A stretch of 19,458 nt of DNA from Flavipsychrobacter sp. (GTDB lineage: Bacteria; Bacteroidota; Bacteroidia; Chitinophagales; Chitinophagaceae). The number at the start of each line of letters is the position of its first letter. Position 1 is the first letter of the stretch. The position numbers and the translations under genes are program-made. The stretch spans positions 1 to 19,458 of the forward strand of contig JAJNBR010000085.1 in assembly GCA_021156265.1 (NCBI GenBank), in the 5' to 3' direction. The notes beneath the pieces are model-generated. The model worked only from the letters and a program-made list of their open reading frames with translations, made no database searches and was not told where the DNA came from. Of this stretch, positions 15,067-19,458 are shown one piece after another.

Positions 15067-15870
15067 TTACCTGGCCTTGTAGTATTGCATGGCCGTCGGT
15101 ATAAACCTTTGCAAGTCAGCTATCCTGCGAGAGTCGCTTGGGTGTGTCCTCAGCAACTCGGGTGTGCCGCTACGGCCGCTTTGAGCTGACATGCGCTGCC
15201 AGAAAGCAATCGACTCATTCGGATTATAACCCGCCATTGCCATAAAGATAAGACCCATTTGGTCGGCTTCTGTTTCCTGGTCGCGAGAAAATTTGAGCAA
15301 GCCTACCTGGCTACCAACACCTACCGCTGTCATAAACACCTGCGATGCCAAACCGGGATTGCTACCCAACAGGCCGCCCAGTGCCTGTCCGCCGAATTGC
15401 GCAGCCATTTGCTGACTGGCACGCTCGTTACTGTGACGTGCGATAGCATGCGCGATCTCGTGACCCATAACAACGGCAAGACCGGCTTCGTTCTGCACGA
15501 TAGGCATCAAGCCACTATAAACCACTACTTTACCACCGGGCATACACCATGCGTTAGCCTGATTATTATTTACCAGGTTAAACTCCCATTGATAACCATT
15601 GATCAACTCGGATTGCCCCTTGCTGGAAAGGTATTGCTGAACGGAAGATGCAAGGCGGCTACCTACACGGGCAACCATTTCAGCATCGCGGGTACCACGA
15701 ACCGGCTGGTTCGTGCTCAGGAATGATACATATTCCTTGTTCGCCATTTGCCTCATAGTAGATTCGTCTACAAGGTTTAGCGTACTGCGCCCTGTAATCG
15801 GATTCTTGTAGCAGGAATATAATGTGCTGGTCGCTAAGAAAATCCCAAATGCATAAATTATCTTCTTCAT
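15067..15870 (-). CDS. M48-family lipoprotein metallopeptidase
   Basis: The 267-residue protein has a lipoprotein signal peptide with lipobox LYSC (Cys20), so it is probably anchored in the periplasm or outer membrane. The M48 zinc site is HEIAH (137-141), and EADQMG carries the third ligand, Glu201. The GGKVVVYSGLMPIV block (112-125) before the zinc site is typical of the LoiP/BepA (YfgC) group, which degrades or helps assemble outer-membrane proteins. The usual large TPR domain of BepA is absent, so it is closer to LoiP/YcaL-type proteases. It follows plsY by 58 bases on the same strand, and the methyltransferase gene begins one base past its stop. Confidence 0.9.
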   Translation of the reverse strand: MKKIIYAFGIFLATSTLYSCYKNPITGRSTLNLVDESTMRQMANKEYVSFLSTNQPVRGTRDAEMVARVGSRLASSVQQYLSSKGQSELINGYQWEFNLVNNNQANAWCMPGGKVVVYSGLMPIVQNEAGLAVVMGHEIAHAIARHSNERASQQMAAQFGGQALGGLLGSNPGLASQVFMTAVGVGSQVGLLKFSRDQETEADQMGLIFMAMAGYNPNESIAFWQRMSAQSGRSGTPELLRTHPSDSRRIADLQRFIPTAMQYYKAR

Positions 15871-15928
15871 CTCTAAACTCTTTTTTTGTTAGAAGACAAG
15901 TTTTATACCACGACTGCTTAAAAAGCGG

Positions 15929-16570
15929 TTAATCCTGGCGGCGGCGCATGCGGCGTTTGCGGAAAAGCGGAACCTTGCTTTCGCTGCCATTCAATAAGCG
16001 GTTGATGTTTTTGTAGTGGGTTAAAACCACCAGGCAGGCCGTTGCGATGGCAAAGACGCGGTAGCTCATCTCCGGCTCCCTGAAAATAAACAAGATGAGT
16101 AGCGGGAAGGCTATGCTTGCGCTTATAGAGCTAAGTGAAACATATCGCGTGGTATACAGCATGAACAGAAATACACCGACCAGGCTTACCGCAACAAGCG
16201 GCTGTATACCCAGTATCATACCGAACAAAGTAGCAATACCTTTACCACCTCTGAAGTCCGCCCATATGGGGAAGATGTGCCCCAGCACAGCAGCAAGACC
16301 AAGAGCTACCTGTAAATTGACGAATGGCTCGCTGTTCCAGGAAAAAGCCGACAAGATGGAAAGCTTTACAGCTATAAATCCTTTCAGCATGTCGATCAGC
16401 ATTACTGCAGAACCTGCCTTGGAACCTAATATGCGAAAAGTATTGGTAGCGCCTGCATTCCCACTGCCGTGCTCGCGTATATCGATGCCGTACACTCTCT
16501 TACTCACCCATACGGCTGTAGGAATTGAACCAATCAAATAAGCTAGAACTAAAAGTATTGCAATGCCCAT
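15929..16570 (-). CDS. plsY: Acyl-phosphate:glycerol-3-phosphate acyltransferase PlsY
   Basis: PlsY makes lysophosphatidic acid from acyl-phosphate and glycerol-3-phosphate at the inner membrane, the first acylation in phospholipid synthesis. The 213-residue protein is mostly hydrophobic, with the three family motifs: GSGNAGATNTFR near the first loop, GGKGIATLFG in the middle, and THYKNINRLLNGSE near the C-terminus. I chose the ATG at 16570, which gives the standard N-terminus MGIAILLVLAYLIGSIPTA. A TTG eight codons further out overlaps the -7 box and is not a credible start. The partner gene plsX is not in the window. Confidence 0.95.
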   Translation of the reverse strand: MGIAILLVLAYLIGSIPTAVWVSKRVYGIDIREHGSGNAGATNTFRILGSKAGSAVMLIDMLKGFIAVKLSILSAFSWNSEPFVNLQVALGLAAVLGHIFPIWADFRGGKGIATLFGMILGIQPLVAVSLVGVFLFMLYTTRYVSLSSISASIAFPLLILFIFREPEMSYRVFAIATACLVVLTHYKNINRLLNGSESKVPLFRKRRMRRRQD

Positions 16571-16591
16571 TCTTTTGACCGTTGAAGCTGG

Positions 16592-16599
16592 CAAATTTA
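16592..16599 (-). promoter_or_regulatory. Bacteroidota -7 box (TAAATTTG) of plsY
   Basis: On the - strand TAaaTTTG matches the consensus exactly, 21 bases before the chosen ATG at 16570. This supports that start over the upstream TTG. No -33 TTG is evident. Confidence 0.5.
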
Positions 16600-16691
16600 A
16601 GTTTTACTCGGTTTAAAACCTAATAGCCTTTAAAATTGACTAAATATATAGCAACTATAACACTACAAAAGCAAATAACTCACCATATCCG

Positions 16692-17507
16692 CTAACGCTT
16701 TCCTAACTCCAGAACAAGCCAGTTTTTTAGCTCCTGCCTATCGATCTTCGCTAAGCCGGCCGAGACCGCGGCATCGGTTATTATCTCCTCGTCTTCTGAC
16801 AGAATACCACTTAGTAATATTGTTCCCCCGCTATTCAGAAGGCCTGCCATCTCTGCCATATATTGCAGCAGGATGTGCCTGTTGATATTAGCCAATATAA
16901 TATCGTATTGCTGCACCGGCACAGCATCCAGCGAGCCTTGCCAAAGCCTGATCCTGGAGCAACTATTACCTGCACAATTTTCGATTGCGTTGATATACGC
17001 CCATTCTTCATTGTCTACAGCGTTCACTTCAGCTGCGCCCAGCTTTTCTGCAAGTATCGCCAAAATACCTGTACCTGTACCAAAGTCCAGGACTTGCTTG
17101 TCAGTGAAAACCAGCCCCTTCATCTTTCTCATCATTAAAAAGGTGGTGGCGTGGTGGCCTGTTCCAAACGACATTTTCGGAGTGATGACAATTTCATGGG
17201 TAGTAGTTCGCGGCATGTTATGAAAGCCGGCCCGCACTGTACAAAAATCATCGACAATCACCGGCTGAAAGTTCTTCTCCCATTCTTCATTCCAATTCCG
17301 TTTTTCCACCTGGTCTACGCTGAATGAAAGCTGGTGAGCGGTAGCAATGTCAGCCAATACCTGGTCGTTAAAAAGACCATCGGGGATAAAGGCCCGCAGA
17401 CTTTCATCTGTTTCTTCAAAGCCCTCATATCCTTCCTCGCTTAGCAGGGCAATCAAAATTTCCTTTAGCGCTCCATCATCAGTATTAAAGCGAACCTGTG
17501 TGTACAT
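16692..17507 (-). CDS. prmA: Ribosomal protein L11 methyltransferase PrmA
   Basis: PrmA trimethylates ribosomal protein L11 using SAM. The 271-residue protein has the expected two parts: an N-terminal L11-binding region (about 1-90) and a class I methyltransferase. Diagnostic blocks are KMSFGTGHHATT (111-122), DFGTGTGILA (141-150, SAM loop) and LANINRHIL (205-213, the PrmA-type N-I/N-motif). A near-consensus promoter box lies five bases before the ATG. The 184-base region up to the plsY start of the next gene holds no obvious terminator. Confidence 0.94.
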   Translation of the reverse strand: MYTQVRFNTDDGALKEILIALLSEEGYEGFEETDESLRAFIPDGLFNDQVLADIATAHQLSFSVDQVEKRNWNEEWEKNFQPVIVDDFCTVRAGFHNMPRTTTHEIVITPKMSFGTGHHATTFLMMRKMKGLVFTDKQVLDFGTGTGILAILAEKLGAAEVNAVDNEEWAYINAIENCAGNSCSRIRLWQGSLDAVPVQQYDIILANINRHILLQYMAEMAGLLNSGGTILLSGILSEDEEIITDAAVSAGLAKIDRQELKNWLVLELGKR

Positions 17508-17512
17508 GCCGG

Positions 17513-17519
17513 CAAATTA
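17513..17519 (-). promoter_or_regulatory. Near-consensus -7 box (TAATTTG) of prmA
   Basis: The box is one base shorter than TAnnTTTG and sits five bases before the ATG at 17507. It lies directly behind the T-rich tail of the preceding terminator, the same arrangement as at the sanA-like gene. Weaker than the exact matches elsewhere. Confidence 0.3.
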
Positions 17520-17520
17520 C

Positions 17521-17559
17521 CTCAAAAAACAAATGGGCCATACAATGTATGGCCCATTT
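17521..17559 (-). terminator. Terminator of the PorE-like gene
   Basis: A perfect 12-bp stem (17531-17542 with 17548-17559, core ATGGGCCATA) with a five-base loop is followed on the - strand by TGTTTTTTGAG. It lies about 20 bases past the stop codon. Confidence 0.88.
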
Positions 17560-17579
17560 TATAGAAGTAGATCCAAAAA

Positions 17580-19458
17580 TTATTGCGGATTCACCCTGCT
17601 TCCGGGATTGCCAGCGTCTGATTCATTATCGTTATCATCAGATTCATCCTGCATGTTCTCGTCGATCTGCAGGTTTTTCTGCTGATCATCCATAGAACCA
17701 GGTTTAGCACTGTTGTACAGTACCCTGCGGGTTGGTACATCTGTAACAATACGAACTTCAGTACGGCGATTTAACTGACGTCCAACGGGATTATCTCTAC
17801 CGGCTTTCGTGTTAGGTGCAGCTGGCATAGACTCGCCAAAGCCACGGCTGATCATGCGAGATTTTTCGATGCCTGCAGTTTCGAGGTAAGCGATCACCGC
17901 ATCGGCACGGCGGATAGAAAGATCTTTATTGTATTTATCGGTACCTTTTGCGTCAGCAAATGAATAGATCTCCACATTCAGAGAAGGATTGTCTTTCAGG
18001 AATTGAGACAGCGAATCAAGAGAAGCAGCAGACTCAGGACGAAGCTCAGCTTTGTCATAGTCGTAGAATACGTTGCTTACCTGGAAACGGTACTCTTTTG
18101 TGATCTCATCCATGTACAGGGTAACTAATACAGTATCATCCGGATCAGTACGCTTAACATCCATAGTATTAATAGAAGCACGGGTAGATGCGTAACCTTG
18201 CTTGTCGCCAGTTATAACATATGCCTTGCCTCTAGCCATATTGAAACCGAAGTTACCATCAGTAGAGTTGTAAGTCCTCATGTCACCTTCCTGGTCAACG
18301 ATCTTTGCAACTGCATCAGCCATCAGCTCGTTAGTCTTCCTGTCTACGATCTTACCGACCACCATCAGCTTCGGCTCGTATTGAATACGCCAGATATCGT
18401 CGCAACAAGTTGGGTTCTTAAGCGCCAGGGAACCGATACGGTTAGACACTACATAACCGTCGGGCTTACCAACCGGATCTTTTATGAAATAAAGTTCGTC
18501 TGCTGAAGTATTAATAGGATAACCGAGGTTAGTTACATTAGTATAGCGTGATGGACCACCATCAGCCGAGAATACGTCGAAGCCACCCATTGTTACCCAA
18601 CCGTTAGACGAGAAATAAAGCTTACCTATGCGGCTGTCGTAGTATGGAGTTTGTTCGTCGCGATCTGTGTTGACTTGTTTACCTGCGTTCTGAGGACGAC
18701 GATAAGTATTGTTGCGCGGATCGATAACGGAATACCAGATATCGTAGCCGCCGCGGCTTTGAAGCTTCCTGTTTGAAGAGAAGAACAGCACATCCTTCTT
18801 ACCAACTTTAGCAACAAATGGCTGTGTGTTAGAGCCTTCTTCGTTGATACCGCTGCCCAACAGTTCGGGTTCAGACCATTTCGCTCCTTCAAATGTTGAT
18901 ACATATATTTTACAAATGATCTTCATTGAATCTTCTTCAGCGCATTTGGTAAAATAGAATTTATCTCCGCCCGGGCTATATACGCCATTGCCTACGTGCA
19001 CTTTAGGTGAGTTGAAATCACCATCCATGAACTTTAAAGGCCACTGGAATGAATCTACCTGCTCAACACGGTCTTGCTTGCGAGACGTCACAAAGCGCGA
19101 TACATATTCTTCACGTTTTGCTTTATCAACTTCCACAGGATTGTTTTGACGCATAGTAGAGAATAGCAGCGCTGTATCGCCCAATGGATACGGAGAAGAC
19201 TCTGTATAGGCACTGTTCACGTTAGGACCAGCGTTAACTACTGTTACAGGCTGAGGATTCTTGATCGAATTCATTGCCATTTTAGCACCTTCGATCTCGC
19301 GGTTAGCGCGTATTTTCAGCTTTTTGTATGTTTTAGGATTGTCAGCGATAAACTCATTGAAAGCATCGATCGCCGCATCATACTCACCTTGCATCTTCAG
19401 CATGATACCCTCTTTATACTTGGCTTCAGGGTATAATTTTGGAGACATTGCGTATGCC
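17580..19458 (-). CDS. PorE-like OmpA-family envelope protein (TPR, beta-propeller, CRD, OmpA), 5' end outside the window
   Basis: The frame is open to the window edge, so the Met at 19448 is probably internal. Visible order: a TPR-like repeat (YKEGIMLKMQGEYDAAIDAF), then a WD40/PD40-type propeller with VYSPGGDKFYFTK, VLFFSSNRKLQSRGGYDIWY and LYFSSNGWVTMGGFDVFSA. A carboxypeptidase-regulatory-like beta-domain follows (VVGKIVDRKTNELM...). Next is a C-terminal OmpA domain with the peptidoglycan-binding pattern (FADAKGTDKYNKDLSIRRAD, Asp and Arg both kept). An acidic Asp/Asn-rich tail ends the protein. The same order defines PorE, the periplasmic peptidoglycan-linked T9SS component of Porphyromonas, but paralogs with other jobs share it, so the assignment is family-level. 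The TPR array and signal peptide lie outside the window. Confidence 0.82.
   Translation of the reverse strand, partial: AYAMSPKLYPEAKYKEGIMLKMQGEYDAAIDAFNEFIADNPKTYKKLKIRANREIEGAKMAMNSIKNPQPVTVVNAGPNVNSAYTESSPYPLGDTALLFSTMRQNNPVEVDKAKREEYVSRFVTSRKQDRVEQVDSFQWPLKFMDGDFNSPKVHVGNGVYSPGGDKFYFTKCAEEDSMKIICKIYVSTFEGAKWSEPELLGSGINEEGSNTQPFVAKVGKKDVLFFSSNRKLQSRGGYDIWYSVIDPRNNTYRRPQNAGKQVNTDRDEQTPYYDSRIGKLYFSSNGWVTMGGFDVFSADGGPSRYTNVTNLGYPINTSADELYFIKDPVGKPDGYVVSNRIGSLALKNPTCCDDIWRIQYEPKLMVVGKIVDRKTNELMADAVAKIVDQEGDMRTYNSTDGNFGFNMARGKAYVITGDKQGYASTRASINTMDVKRTDPDDTVLVTLYMDEITKEYRFQVSNVFYDYDKAELRPESAASLDSLSQFLKDNPSLNVEIYSFADAKGTDKYNKDLSIRRADAVIAYLETAGIEKSRMISRGFGESMPAAPNTKAGRDNPVGRQLNRRTEVRIVTDVPTRRVLYNSAKPGSMDDQQKNLQIDENMQDESDDNDNESDAGNPGSRVNPQ

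Noticed and set aside
1..19458. CRISPR arrays, tRNA or rRNA genes, insertion sequences, prophage or defence genes
   Set aside because: No repeat-spacer pattern, transposase, integrase, terminal inverted repeats, tRNA T-loop pattern or defence domain was seen on either strand.

Overview
The window looks like chromosomal DNA of a Bacteroidota bacterium, most likely a Chitinophagaceae-like lineage. The grounds are several Bacteroidota-type -7 promoter boxes (TAnnTTTG), a long divergent amidophosphoribosyltransferase of the Bacteroidota type, a PorE-like TPR/propeller/OmpA protein, and a stray type IX secretion sorting-domain fragment. No tRNA, rRNA, CRISPR array, insertion sequence or phage gene was seen. 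Most of the content is housekeeping and cell-envelope functions.

Layout. Positions 1-3030 (+): the end of tsaE (tRNA t6A synthesis ATPase), a LysE/RhtB-type exporter, and a PurF-like amidotransferase. Positions 3149-3346 (+): a 65-residue orphan ORF resembling a T9SS C-terminal sorting domain, ending at a bidirectional terminator shared with the next, convergent gene. Positions 3403-6660 (-): a 1085-residue secreted M1 metallopeptidase whose last ~400 residues look like an Omp85/BamA-type outer-membrane barrel. Positions 6661-7242: the largest non-coding stretch. It holds a good promoter, nested helices and a terminator on the + strand, together a candidate structured small RNA. Positions 7243-9669 (-): a SanA/YdcF-like membrane protein gene behind its own promoter, preceded by a translationally coupled ECF sigma/anti-sigma pair that ends in a strong terminator. 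Positions 9844-11923 (+): a membrane pyrophosphatase gene (hppA) broken by an internal deletion and frameshift that removes the catalytic DNVGDNVGD segment. Positions 11996-13250 (-): a DPM1-like glycosyltransferase and a PaaI-like thioesterase. Positions 13466-14428 (+): an OxyR-type regulator with both redox cysteines. Positions 14412-19458 (-): a spermidine-synthase-like methyltransferase (overlapping oxyR tail to tail), an M48 lipoprotein peptidase, plsY, prmA, and the 3' part of the PorE-like gene, which runs off the window.

How it works together. There is no single dedicated pathway. The genes serve translation (tsaE, prmA), purine and phospholipid synthesis (the PurF-like gene, plsY), envelope maintenance (M1-barrel fusion, M48 peptidase, SanA-like protein, OmpA/PorE-like protein, sigma/anti-sigma pair), energy coupling (hppA) and peroxide sensing (oxyR). 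Promoters are tightly packed. For several genes the -7 box ends only 5-7 bases before the ATG, which predicts leaderless or nearly leaderless mRNAs, and some boxes sit directly against the preceding stop codon or terminator.

The strongest leads are the M1-Omp85 fusion, the structured RNA candidate at about 6811-6960, the hppA lesion, and a perfect 14-bp terminator-like hairpin inside the coding region of the methyltransferase gene.
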